From positions 124,001 through 188,000 of the forward strand of contig JBFXHX010000002.1 in NCBI GenBank assembly GCA_050176585.1: a stretch of DNA of 64,000 bases, written 5' to 3'. A program made the translations under genes and the position numbers. The notes under the pieces were generated by a model that was not told the origin of the DNA, made no database searches, and saw only the letters and a list, made by a program, of their open reading frames with translations. This stretch comes from CAYYWP01 sp050176585 (lineage in GTDB: Bacteria; Desulfobacterota; Binatia; HRBIN30; CADEER01). Position 1 is the first letter of the stretch, and each line of letters begins with the position of its first letter. Below are positions 46,543 to 54,796 of the stretch, piece by piece.

Positions 46543-46863
46543 TCATTCCATGCCGGGGATTTTGAGCCCGCCGGTCAGCTTGCCCATCTCGTCAGCCATG
46601 GCCTGTTGCGCCGCGCGCAGGCCTTGATTCACCGCGACCACCAACAAATCCTGCACCATCTCGAGATCGCCGCTTTGCAGCAGCGAGGGCTCGATCTGCA
46701 GCCGCAGGAGCTCCAAGCGGCCGTTCACGGTGACTTTGACCATGCCGCCCCCTGCTGAGGCTTCCACCGTGCGTTGCGCCGCTTCTTCTTGCACTTGCTG
46801 CAAGCGCTCCTGCAGCTGCTGCGCTTGCTTGAACAGATCGCCGAGACCTGGGGTCTTGCTCAT
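46543..46863 (-). CDS. ybaB: YbaB/EbfC-family nucleoid-associated protein
   Basis: The 106-residue protein binds DNA as a dimer and bridges nucleoid segments. The heptad-rich N-terminal helix (DLFKQAQQLQERLQQVQEEA), the GGMVKVTVNGRLELLRLQIE strand and the LLVVAVNQGLRAAQQAMADE helix are the whole-family pattern. Its ATG overlaps the stop of dnaX by four bases (ATGA), so translation is coupled. The recR gene follows. Confidence 0.93.
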   Translation of the reverse strand: MSKTPGLGDLFKQAQQLQERLQQVQEEAAQRTVEASAGGGMVKVTVNGRLELLRLQIEPSLLQSGDLEMVQDLLVVAVNQGLRAAQQAMADEMGKLTGGLKIPGME

Positions 46864-48539
46864 TTCTCCTCCTGCCGTCGCCCGCGGCGCTCGCGCACCT
46901 CCGCCACCTCGCCGCCGAGAATCTCAACCGCCGCTTTGACGGCGGGATTCTGGAGCGCCGCGCTCGTGAGCTCGGCCGAGCTCCGCTTGGCCGGCTCGGC
47001 CGCCGCTGTGTTCGCCGCGTCCGCCGCTTGCAACTGGATGCGCATCGGGCGCCCGAAGAAGCGCGCCGCTAGCTCCTCCACTTGCGCCTGATGGTCGCGC
47101 CGCGAGAGGTAATCGAAGCGAAAGCCGCGCGGCGCCGCCACCACCACGGCCGTGCCGTCGAGGTCCACCAAGGCGCATTTTGCCAGATGATCGCCGAGTG
47201 TCGGGCGTTCCTCGTTGGCAAAAGCGACGAAGCGCTGCCACTCGCTCGGCGTGGGCGCGCCACCCGCGGCCACGATCTCGGCAACGGCGCGGCTCGCCGA
47301 GGTGGGGCTCGGCCCGCCGGTGGGACCCGAAGCGGGCGACGGCCGCGGGGCATCTGCTCCGCGCGTGGGGCTGGCCGGGCGCGACGCGCCCCCGGAGCGC
47401 AGCTGGCCCTCGAGGGCGGAGAGGCGATCGAGCAGCTCGTCGACCGGCAACAGCGCCGGCAGACTGGCGAGCTTCAGCAGCGCCATCTCCAGGATCAACT
47501 TTGGATATGGCGCGCGCGCGGCTTCGTCATCGGTTGCAATGAGCACGCGAAAGGCGCGGTCGCAGTCGGCCGCGCTGATGCGGGCGCTCTGCTCGCGCAG
47601 CACGGCGAGCTCGGCATCCCCGAGCTCGGGCAGCAGCGCCCCCTGACTCACCTTCGCCACCGCGAGGTGCCGGAAGTGTTCGAGCAGGTCGCGGGTGAAC
47701 CGGCGGACGTCACACCCGTGCTCGTAGGCCTGCGCGAGCGGTTCCAGCGCCCCCGCCGGATCGCGCGCGATGATCGCGTCGGCCACCGCGGCGATTGCCG
47801 CGCGGTCCGCCACTCCGAGCACGTGGAGGACCTCCTGATCGTCGACGGCGTCCGTGGCGCCGGCGAGCACCTGATCGAGCAGCGACTGGGCGTCGCGCAT
47901 GCTCCCTTCGCCCTCGCGGGCCAGCGTGAAGAGCGCGCGGTCGCTGATCTGGATGCCGTCCGCGTCGGCGATACGGCGGAGCTGGGCCACCACGTCGCGC
48001 AGCGGGATGCGCCGGAAATCGTAGCGCTGGCACCGGGACTGAACGGTCGCCGGCAGCTTGTGGGGATCGGTAGTCGCGAAGATGAACTTCACGTGCGGCG
48101 GCGGCTCTTCGAGCGTCTTCAGCAGTGCGTTGAACGCGCTGTTCGACAGCATGTGCACTTCGTCGATGATGTACACTTTGTAGCGGCTCTTCGCGGCCTG
48201 ATAGCGCACGTTCTCGATGATCTCGCGGACGTCGTCGACGCCGGTGTTCGACGCACCGTCGATCTCAAGGACGTCCACCGCGGACCCGGCCGTGATCTCC
48301 GTGCAGTTTGCACACGCGTTGCACGGCGTGGGCGTCAGCCCCTGGGCACAATTGAGCGCCTTCGCGAGGATGCGGGCGGCGGTGGTCTTGCCGACGCCGC
48401 GCACGCCGGTGAACAAGAACGCGTGCGCGATGCGGCCGGAGCGGATCGCGTTGGTCAAGGTCCGCGAGACGTGCTCCTGGCCGACGAGATCCTCAAAGGC
48501 TTGCGGCCGCCAGCGGCGCGCAGAGACGAGATACGCCAT
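46860..48539 (-). CDS. dnaX: DNA polymerase III subunit gamma/tau
   Basis: The 559-residue clamp-loader ATPase has Walker A in FTGVRGVGKTTAARILAKAL, a zinc site with four cysteines (CAQGLTPTPCNACANC), Walker B IIDEVHMLS and sensor I in FIFATTDPHKLPAT. The N-terminal start MAYLVSARRWRPQAFEDLVG is standard. The C-terminal part, from about residue 370, is a Pro/Ser/Ala linker and a tau-like tail. It is cotranscribed with ybaB and recR, and the SRP RNA gene lies 41 bases upstream. Confidence 0.96.
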   Translation of the reverse strand: MAYLVSARRWRPQAFEDLVGQEHVSRTLTNAIRSGRIAHAFLFTGVRGVGKTTAARILAKALNCAQGLTPTPCNACANCTEITAGSAVDVLEIDGASNTGVDDVREIIENVRYQAAKSRYKVYIIDEVHMLSNSAFNALLKTLEEPPPHVKFIFATTDPHKLPATVQSRCQRYDFRRIPLRDVVAQLRRIADADGIQISDRALFTLAREGEGSMRDAQSLLDQVLAGATDAVDDQEVLHVLGVADRAAIAAVADAIIARDPAGALEPLAQAYEHGCDVRRFTRDLLEHFRHLAVAKVSQGALLPELGDAELAVLREQSARISAADCDRAFRVLIATDDEAARAPYPKLILEMALLKLASLPALLPVDELLDRLSALEGQLRSGGASRPASPTRGADAPRPSPASGPTGGPSPTSASRAVAEIVAAGGAPTPSEWQRFVAFANEERPTLGDHLAKCALVDLDGTAVVVAAPRGFRFDYLSRRDHQAQVEELAARFFGRPMRIQLQAADAANTAAAEPAKRSSAELTSAALQNPAVKAAVEILGGEVAEVRERRGRRQEEK

Positions 48540-48580
48540 AGCGCCGTCGTACCCTTTCCGGCCCCCGCGCGATGCGCACC

Positions 48581-48688
48581 AGTGATAGCTAGGCTTCCCC
48601 GCGGCACAGAGACTGAGTCGGTACCGCTGCTTCCTTCCGGACCTGACGGGGTTCGCGACGTTCTCTTGCGCGGGACCTAGCTATCACT
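48581..48688 (-). ncRNA. ffs: Signal recognition particle RNA (bacterial small type)
   Basis: The minus strand carries the conserved SRP domain IV core (GTCAGGTCCGGAAGGAAGCA) in the middle of a long hairpin. Outer arms AGTGATAGCTAGG (48581-48593) and its reverse complement (48676-48688) pair perfectly over 13 bases. The total of about 108 nucleotides fits the short bacterial 4.5S-type RNA. It lies between tRNA-Ser and dnaX, a position also seen in many bacteria. The exact ends are set by the pairing arms and may differ by a few bases. Confidence 0.9.
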
Positions 48689-48763
48689 CGTGCGCACCCG
48701 CCGGCCGCACCTCTTTCGTAGCGGCCGGTCCCCGCAAGCGCAACCGACCCAGTTGCAGCAGAG

Positions 48764-48849
48764 CGGAGAGGGTGGGATTCGAACCCACGATACCTTTTGG
48801 GTATACGCGCTCTCCAGGCGCGCCCCTTCGACCACTCGGGCACCTCTCC
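48764..48849 (-). tRNA. tRNA-Ser(GGA)
   Basis: The 86-nucleotide cloverleaf has acceptor GGAGAGG pairing with CCTCTCC, D-arm, anticodon stem CGCGC/GCGCG and loop CTGGAGA (anticodon GGA at 48813-48815). A long variable arm typical of serine tRNA follows, then the T loop TTCGAAT. The discriminator base is G and no CCA is encoded. It is followed by the SRP RNA gene on the same strand. Confidence 0.96.
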
Positions 48850-48883
48850 ATGCGCGGTGCACGGTGCACGGAACGACGGATGA

Positions 48884-48906
48884 GGTCAACACGCTGCGCG
48901 TTGACC
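48884..48906. promoter_or_regulatory. Back-to-back TTGACC elements between tRNA-Ser and the RDD gene
   Basis: GGTCAAC (48884-48890) and GTTGACC (48900-48906) form a perfect inverted repeat, so each strand carries a TTGACC -35-like box facing outward. Seventeen bases beyond the plus-strand box is TACACG, a weak -10. The minus-strand -10 is not clear. It may serve the tRNA/SRP/dnaX transcript and the RDD gene. Confidence 0.3.
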
Positions 48907-48939
48907 GCGCCGCGCGCGCGCACTACACGAGCGCGTCAC

Positions 48940-49629
48940 ATGCTGCGCGAGTGTCCCAGGTGCGGACTGCACAACCAGCCCGGAGATTCCGTCTGCGTGC
49001 GCTGCGGGTTGCGATTGCGGGACGACTTCGCCGCGGCGAGGGCTGTCAGCCCCGTACCCTCGGTGCTCGTCTCGGCGACTTTCACGCGGCGCGCGCTGGC
49101 CCGCGCGGCGGACATGGTCATCTGCAGTCTCGTGAGCGGCGTGCTCGCCGCCGCACTCCTGATGGCGCTGGGCGCGGACATGGGAGTGTTCCAGGCCGAC
49201 GTCACCCAGCGTGGCCGCGGCATGTGGCTCACCCAGCTGGCCATGATGATCAGCTATCACGGCATCGCCGAATCGCTCGGTGGTGCGACGCTCGGCAAGC
49301 TCCTGCTCTCGCTGCGCGTGGTCGGCGAGGATGGCGGGCGCATCGGGCTCCGCCGCGGCCTCGTGCGGAACGCCTGGGTGCTGATCGACGGGTTTCTCTT
49401 CGGCCTGGTGGCACTCGTCGCCATGCACCGCTCGCCGCAGGGCCAGCGCATCGGCGATCGCCACGCCCATACGCTCGTCCTGCAGCGCCGCGACGTCCCG
49501 AGCGGTGGCCTTGCTCCCGCGAGATCGATCGCTTACGGTGTAGTCGTCGGTTTCGCATTTGCCGGTGCGCTGTACGCCCTGGGGCTATTATGGACCACGG
49601 GTCAGGGCGGCACCGGCCCGACGGCGTGA
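48940..49629 (+). CDS. Zinc-ribbon RDD-family membrane protein
   Basis: The 229-residue protein starts with a short four-cysteine ribbon (CPRCGLHNQPGDSVCVRCGL) followed by an RDD membrane domain. The RDD arginine is in TRRALARAADMVICSLVSG, and GATLGKLLLSLRVVGEDG and RNAWVLIDGFLFG are the other conserved segments. RDD proteins are often linked to ion or pH stress, but the function is not fixed. The start ATG 48940 is where the ribbon begins; the frame upstream is tRNA and spacer sequence. Confidence 0.82.
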   Translation: MLRECPRCGLHNQPGDSVCVRCGLRLRDDFAAARAVSPVPSVLVSATFTRRALARAADMVICSLVSGVLAAALLMALGADMGVFQADVTQRGRGMWLTQLAMMISYHGIAESLGGATLGKLLLSLRVVGEDGGRIGLRRGLVRNAWVLIDGFLFGLVALVAMHRSPQGQRIGDRHAHTLVLQRRDVPSGGLAPARSIAYGVVVGFAFAGALYALGLLWTTGQGGTGPTA

Positions 49630-49656
49630 ATGAGCACCATTGCAGGAGGAGCGACG

Positions 49657-50535
49657 ATGCAATTTGGACCTCTCGGCGTCTGGGGGTTTCTCGATTCGAT
49701 GCCGGTCGAAGAAGTGGCCGAGTTCGCCGGGCGGATCGAGGCGCTCGGCTACTCGATGCTGTGGATACCGGAAGCGGTCGGCCGTGATCCGTTTGCGCTG
49801 CTCGGTTTTCTTGCCGCCCGCACCCAGCGACTCGGCCTCGCGACGGGGATCGCGAACATCTACGCGCGCGATCCGATGACCATGCGCGCCGTACAGGAGA
49901 CCCTCGCCGAAATCGCCGACGGGCGATTCGTGCTCGGGCTCGGCGTGTCACACGAGCGCTTGGTCACCGGCTTGCGCGGCCACGAATACCGGAAGCCGGT
50001 AACCGCCATGCGGGAGTACCTGACCGCCATGCGCGCGGCGATGTATCGGGCCGTCGCGCCGCGCACTCCGGCGCCCATCGTGCTCGCCGCGCTGCGACCG
50101 GCCATGCTGCGGGTGGCGCGCGAGGAGGCGCAGGGCGCGCATCCGTATCTCACGCCCCCCGAGCACACGGCGCGTGCGCGCGCGATCCTCGGACCGGATC
50201 GCTGGCTGGCGCCGGAGCAGATGGTGATGCTCGAGACCGACGCGGGCAAGGCGCGCGCCGCCGCGCGCGGCTTTCTCAAAGTCTACATCAGTCTGCCGAA
50301 CTACCAGCGGAACCTGAAATGGCTCGGGTTCGACGACGGCGATTTCGCCGACGGCGGCAGCGACCGGCTGGTCGATGCAGTCGTTGCGTGGGGCGACGAG
50401 CGCGCCATCGCCGCGCGCATCAAAGCGCACCACGACGCCGGCGCCGATCACGTGTGCATTCAGGCGTTGCGCCCCGACGGCGAACAAGGCGTCGACATGC
50501 GCGCCATCGAGGCGGTTGCGCCCGGGAAATCCTGA
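49657..50535 (+). CDS. Luciferase-like (LLM class) flavin-dependent oxidoreductase
   Basis: The 292-residue TIM-barrel protein matches the TIGR03620-like F420-dependent branch of the luciferase-like family: GPLGVWGFLDSMPVEEVAEF at the N-terminus, then LGLATGIANIYARDPMTM and GRFVLGLGVSH. It probably uses F420 or FMN; cofactor and substrate are not visible. GGAGGAG lies seven bases before ATG 49657, better than an upstream start at 49630. It lies 27 bases after the RDD gene, so they may be cotranscribed. Confidence 0.85.
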   Translation: MQFGPLGVWGFLDSMPVEEVAEFAGRIEALGYSMLWIPEAVGRDPFALLGFLAARTQRLGLATGIANIYARDPMTMRAVQETLAEIADGRFVLGLGVSHERLVTGLRGHEYRKPVTAMREYLTAMRAAMYRAVAPRTPAPIVLAALRPAMLRVAREEAQGAHPYLTPPEHTARARAILGPDRWLAPEQMVMLETDAGKARAAARGFLKVYISLPNYQRNLKWLGFDDGDFADGGSDRLVDAVVAWGDERAIAARIKAHHDAGADHVCIQALRPDGEQGVDMRAIEAVAPGKS

Positions 50536-50742
50536 TCGGGCGATTGCGCTGTTCGGCTGTTGCTCGTAGACGCGGCATCGGCGACGTCGCGGTTGTCCGT
50601 TCGAACCTGACAGCGAACAGCGTAACAGCCAAACAGCCTGCGCCTGCTCGCCCGCGCCCACCGAGCCCGCCGGTCGGCGGCCTCGAATCCCTACTGCGCG
50701 GCGCGTGTCCGTCTGCTACAGAGCGCGGCCGGAGGGTTGGCG

Positions 50743-51024
50743 ATGACTCGTTTGCTGCGGGGGGCGCGTATCGTTCTGTGTGTCGCGCTGACTGCCGTCA
50801 GTCTGCCCGCGGTGAACGCACGGGCGGTGGAAGGCGGCAACGCAGACGTGGACGTCGACGAAGACGACGGCCTCGACGTGCCCGCCGGAAAGGTCGAGGA
50901 CCCCGATGAGATCGCGCCCCCGGACGCCCGGCCGCGAGCGCATGACGAGATCCCGTTTCCGGACGCGAAGCCGCGCGACCCCGACGAGATCCCGTATCCG
51001 AACGCGAAACCTCCCGCCGACTGA
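50743..51024 (+). CDS. Small exported protein with acidic DEIP repeats
   Basis: The 93-residue protein has a signal peptide (IVLCVALTAVSLPAVNARA) and an acidic, Pro-rich mature part. Three imperfect 13-residue repeats are built on DEI-[AP]-x-P-[DN]-A-[RK]-P. GGAGGG at 50731-50736 precedes ATG 50743 by six bases. I do not recognise the family. It is convergent with the secreted metalloprotease gene. Intrinsic disorder is likely. Confidence 0.6.
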   Translation: MTRLLRGARIVLCVALTAVSLPAVNARAVEGGNADVDVDEDDGLDVPAGKVEDPDEIAPPDARPRAHDEIPFPDAKPRDPDEIPYPNAKPPAD

Positions 51025-51043
51025 GCGCGCGGCGGCGCGCTCC

Positions 51044-52195
51044 TCAGTGCGCGGTGCAGCCCTCCAACGCGTTCGCCACCGCGCGAATCACCTCGTCGAC
51101 CTCGACGATCCCGTCGCCATCGGCATCCGCGGCTAGACATTGCGAGGGGCTCGCATCGCCGAGCGCGATGCGTACCACCGCGATCAGCTCTTCGATTGTC
51201 ACGCCCCCGCCGCCGTCGCAGTCCGCCGCGCACGCTCCACCAGCCTCGAGCTCCCACCCCATATCGACCAAGGCGGGGACCGCCAGCCCGAGAGCGTGAA
51301 TCGGCGCTTCGAAAAATGGACCGAGGAGCTCCAACGGGTCGATTTCATCGCTCCAGTGATTCAGCGATGACCCGGCTTGCACGAATGCCGGTGCGTACAT
51401 CTCGACGCGACCGAGTGCGTCCACGCCATCTGAGCGATCGCCGCTTGCGGCCAGCACCGCAGGCCCGTTCCAGCGCAGCGCGCGCGCCGCCTTCGCCGCG
51501 GAACGGCGCTCCGCGTCGTTCATCTGATCGAAAGTCTTTCCCGTGCGCGTATCGAGGAGAAAATACATGAATGGGTCGTTCGCGTCGTCGAATAACGCGC
51601 CGTTCTGCGGCTCGACGAACGTCACGAACCCGAGCCCGTGCGCGAGCTCGTGCAGCGCTACGGTGACGAAGTCCGAGTCGTCGCCGGTCGGCCGGCCATC
51701 GAGGCCGTAGTACCAACCGGCCGGAAACGCGCAGGTCGTCCCGAAGGCACTGTTGAAGTTTGCCGCGATGTCGTCCTCGTCGGGCGCCAGGTCCGACCCA
51801 GCGAGTCGATCCGCCAGCGCCGCCGCGTAGTACGTGTTGGGCAGAGTCGCCCCGGCGAAATCGCGAAACACGCTCACCGGGCCCGCGAGGCCCAACGTGG
51901 TCGAGGACGCATTGCATGGCAACGGATCGAACGCGGCGGAGATGCGGATTTCCACCGGACTAGCCACCACGCGCGCCCATGCCTGTGCGGCGTATTCGAG
52001 CGCGATCCGCCGCTGCTCGCCGAGCGTGCGACCCGCATTGCCGCCGACCGGAGTGGCGGGCGTGGGATCGTTCAAACCCTCGCCCGGGCCGTCGCTGCTG
52101 ATGACGCGAATGGTGGCTGCGGGCGCCATCTGCGCCGGGACCGCGGAGATGGCGAGTAGCAGCACGCCGACATACGCGCGACGCACGCTACTCAT
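51044..52195 (-). CDS. Secreted zinc metalloprotease-like protein with C-terminal EF-hand module
   Basis: The 383-residue protein has a signal peptide (VLLLAISAVPAQMAPA). The zincin motif HELAHGLGF has H182, E183 and H186 as likely zinc ligands and catalyst, embedded in VTVALHELAHGLGFVTF. The final 59-residue module (322-380) has Cys at module positions 1, 5, 32 and 59 and two Asp-rich EF-hand-like loops, the same as two other exported proteins in the window. Substrate and activity are not established. An overlapping small gene (52188-52559) is upstream on the same strand. Confidence 0.75.
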   Translation of the reverse strand: MSSVRRAYVGVLLLAISAVPAQMAPAATIRVISSDGPGEGLNDPTPATPVGGNAGRTLGEQRRIALEYAAQAWARVVASPVEIRISAAFDPLPCNASSTTLGLAGPVSVFRDFAGATLPNTYYAAALADRLAGSDLAPDEDDIAANFNSAFGTTCAFPAGWYYGLDGRPTGDDSDFVTVALHELAHGLGFVTFVEPQNGALFDDANDPFMYFLLDTRTGKTFDQMNDAERRSAAKAARALRWNGPAVLAASGDRSDGVDALGRVEMYAPAFVQAGSSLNHWSDEIDPLELLGPFFEAPIHALGLAVPALVDMGWELEAGGACAADCDGGGGVTIEELIAVVRIALGDASPSQCLAADADGDGIVEVDEVIRAVANALEGCTAH

Positions 52196-52559
52196 GCTCG
52201 CCGGCGTTGCTCTGTACGCACTCGTGCACGGCGCCCCCGTTCCGAGGCGAGAGCCCCCGGGTGACCGCGGCGCGATAGCGACCGCGTAGATTCACCTTCA
52301 CTCCCCCGGCGGGGACGGTCACGGCCTCTTGCACCAGCGGTGCGACCGCTTGAGAGGTGGCAGCGGCTGCCCCCGGGTCGGGCTCGACCGGCGGCGGGGC
52401 GCCGATGCGGCCGGTCTGTGGATCGCGGTACATTCGCATGGCGGGCTTCGCGTGCGCAACCGACGCCGTCACCATTCCGCACATCAGCGCGAGCACCGCG
52501 ATCATTGAATAGCACTGCGCACGCATCGCCTGCTCTAGACGGGGCGCGCCGAGCACCAT
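52188..52559 (-). CDS. Small exported protein of unknown function
   Basis: The 123-residue open frame has a hydrophobic leader (SMIAVLALMCGMVTASVAHA). The mature part includes MRMYRDPQTGRIGAPPPVEP and ends in VHECVQSNAGEHE. Its last bases overlap the start of the metalloprotease gene by eight bases, so they are probably translationally coupled. ATG 52559 is preceded by GGAGA; ATG 52526 is an alternative. I do not recognise the family. The YRDPxTGRIGxPPP segment recurs in exported proteins of related genomes, but that is from general memory. Confidence 0.55.
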   Translation of the reverse strand: MVLGAPRLEQAMRAQCYSMIAVLALMCGMVTASVAHAKPAMRMYRDPQTGRIGAPPPVEPDPGAAAATSQAVAPLVQEAVTVPAGGVKVNLRGRYRAAVTRGLSPRNGGAVHECVQSNAGEHE

Positions 52560-52860
52560 TCGAATTCTCCGAGTTCGGCGCCATTGCTGCATGAACCCTG
52601 CGGCACCTCTGGCCGATCGCGGCGCGCCGGGATGCGCGGCGGTGCCGACCGCCGCCCGCCACTGGGCTCGGCGCCCCGTCCCATCGCTCGGTCTCCCCCC
52701 GATCTCGCGCGCCTCGTGCATTGGGCAGTTCCCCGCCATCCCAGGCCTCCGCTGCTGATTCCCCCGCGCCAACAGCCCCTGCCGCGGAGCGTTCACGGCG
52801 AGGTTAGCACCGATTGCACGGTCAACCCACGGCAATTTTGCGCGGCGGCGCGATCCATCT

Positions 52861-53596
52861 GCCGGCTCGCAGACTGACGACCAGCCGCCGCGCCGACTCT
52901 CCGGGCTCAACTCGCCCTGCATCACCTGACTCGTCAATTGCGTGAGCAGATGCTCGCCTCCTCCGACCGCCGCGAGACAGAGCAACATCAGTCGCGCCCG
53001 TGCCGCGCGCAGGCTCTGATCGTGCACGCGCTCGGCCGTGCGCGCGGCCAGGCCCGTCGCGCGCGACTACTCCAGGAATGCATCGCTCGCAGCGGCGACT
53101 GCCGCGATGCCGACATCTCCCGCGCAACGGTGTGCGAGGGCGGGTGGCCGCCAATAGCCGCCTGAGGTCGCGGCGAGATCCATGGCGGCGGCGCTTTTCC
53201 GGATTTCTGTGCAGCCAGCCTTGCGCGCCATTGGCCGCGTTGTGTCCAGCCGCGCCGGCGTCAACCAACGCGAGGTTGGCCTCGAGATACCGGGCCACCG
53301 TCTCCGCGCCCCCGGGAGATCGGATTTGTCGACCAGGTAGAGGTCGAATCTCCAGAATGCTCGCGCCGCTTGTATGTGGTCCCCGAGCCCGCGCAGTGGC
53401 GGCGACCAGCACCGCGTCGGCGATCACTCCGACCGTCACATCCGCCTGCCCGCACCGACGGCCTCGATCAGCACGCGGTCGAACCCAGTTCGCCGAGCAC
53501 CAGCGCGATATCCGCGGCCGTGGGGGCGAGCCCACCCAATGCCCGCGCGACGCGAGGCTGCGCACTTACACGCGGGGTCATCGGCCGCGCGCGCGT
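52861..53596 (-). pseudogene. Remnant of a MeaB/ArgK-type mutase chaperone GTPase
   Basis: The minus strand still reads as the C-terminal part of MeaB if frames are switched. DDPRV then VRSLASRGH, GLAPTAADIALVLGELG, FDRVLIEAVGAG, QADVTVGVIADAVLVAATA, LYLVDKSDLPGA, ETVARYLEANLALVDAG and RVHDQSLRAARARLMLLC follow each other in the order of the family (matching IRSMATRGH and VETVGVGQ of MeaB). At least six frame changes and an in-frame TAA break it. The N-terminal P-loop half is missing; the remnant begins directly after the thiolase stop. MeaB protects B12-dependent mutases, so its place after the mutase operon makes sense. Sequencing indels are possible but six in 700 bases are unlike the intact neighbours. 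Confidence 0.7.
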
Positions 53597-54796
53597 TCAG
53601 GCGACCTCGACCATCAGCGCATCACCTTGACCGAACCCACCGCAGATCGCCGCCACGCCGCGCCCACCGCCGCGCCGGTGCAAACCGTTGATGAGCGTCA
53701 TCGCGATGCGCGCACCGCTGGCCCCGATGGGGTGCCCGATCGCCACCGCGCCGCCGTGGATGTTCGTGCGGGCGCGCAGCCGCTCGGCGGCGTCCGCGTC
53801 GCGGTCGGCGAGAATCAGCGTGCTGACCAGCGGCGTGGCCGCGTAGGCTTCGTTGATCTCGATCAAATCCCACTGATCGGGCGAGCGGCCGTTGCGCCTG
53901 GCGAGTTGCGCGATGGCCGCCGCGGGAGTCGCGGTACCGGACGTCGGGCCGCCGCACACCTGAACGTAGTCGACGAGCCGCGCGAGCATTTCGAGGCCGT
54001 GGGCGGTCGCGAAATCCCGGCGCACGACGGCGAGAAACGCCGCACCGTCGTTCAGCCCGGGGGCATTGCCGGCGGTGATGGTCTTGCCGCCGTACACGGG
54101 CACGAGCGCCGCGAGCTTCGCGAGGGTCGTGTCCGGGCGCGGCGACTCATCCGCGTCCAGGCCGTGCGCCGCGCCTTTCGCATCGACCGCCTCGATGGCG
54201 AACCGCTCGAAAGCGAAATATCCGCCGTGCTGGGCGGCGAAGTAGCGCTCGTGGCTTCGCACCGCCCAGGCGTCCTGCGCCGCGCGGTCCACTCCCTGAC
54301 GCAGCGCCTCGTCGCCGCTGTACACGGCGATCGGGCGATCGACCACCGCGCCGCGCATGAGCAGCGGATCGGTAGCCAACACATCGCCGATGCGACGGCG
54401 CTCGCGCGGCCAGAGCACCGGCGTGCGGCTGAGCGACTCGAACCCGCCGCACAGCGCGGCGCGCGCTTCCCCGCAGCGGATCTCCTTCATGGCGGCGCCG
54501 ATCGCGGTCATGCCCGAGCAGCAAGCGCGGTCGATGGCGGCCGACGGCGTCGTCTCCGGGAGCCGCGACATCAGCACAGCCTGGCGGACCGGGCTGAGCA
54601 TGCCGCCGCCGATCATGCCGACGCCACCGTAGAGCACGTCGACCTCTTCCGGCGCCACGCGGGCCCGCTCCAGCACTTCGTCGATGGCGAGCGCGCCGAG
54701 TCGCGGCGGGTCGATCGCGCGCAGCGCGCCGTCGAAACGCCCGAACGGCGTGCGCGCGACGGCGACCACCACCACGTCCGCGTCGTGCTCAGCCAT
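53597..54796 (-). CDS. Thiolase (acetyl-CoA acyltransferase)
   Basis: This 399-residue thiolase cleaves 3-ketoacyl-CoA or condenses acetyl units. The nucleophilic cysteine is in AIDRACCSGMTAIG, the second active segment is AVAIGHPIGASGARIAM with its catalytic histidine, and the C-terminal cysteine is in AAICGGFGQGDALMVE. Start ATG 54796 (MAEHDADVVVVAVAR) overlaps the upstream acyl-CoA ligase stop by eight bases. It belongs to the mutase operon and probably works on the product of the adjacent pathway. The substrate range is unknown. Confidence 0.9.
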   Translation of the reverse strand: MAEHDADVVVVAVARTPFGRFDGALRAIDPPRLGALAIDEVLERARVAPEEVDVLYGGVGMIGGGMLSPVRQAVLMSRLPETTPSAAIDRACCSGMTAIGAAMKEIRCGEARAALCGGFESLSRTPVLWPRERRRIGDVLATDPLLMRGAVVDRPIAVYSGDEALRQGVDRAAQDAWAVRSHERYFAAQHGGYFAFERFAIEAVDAKGAAHGLDADESPRPDTTLAKLAALVPVYGGKTITAGNAPGLNDGAAFLAVVRRDFATAHGLEMLARLVDYVQVCGGPTSGTATPAAAIAQLARRNGRSPDQWDLIEINEAYAATPLVSTLILADRDADAAERLRARTNIHGGAVAIGHPIGASGARIAMTLINGLHRRGGGRGVAAICGGFGQGDALMVEVA

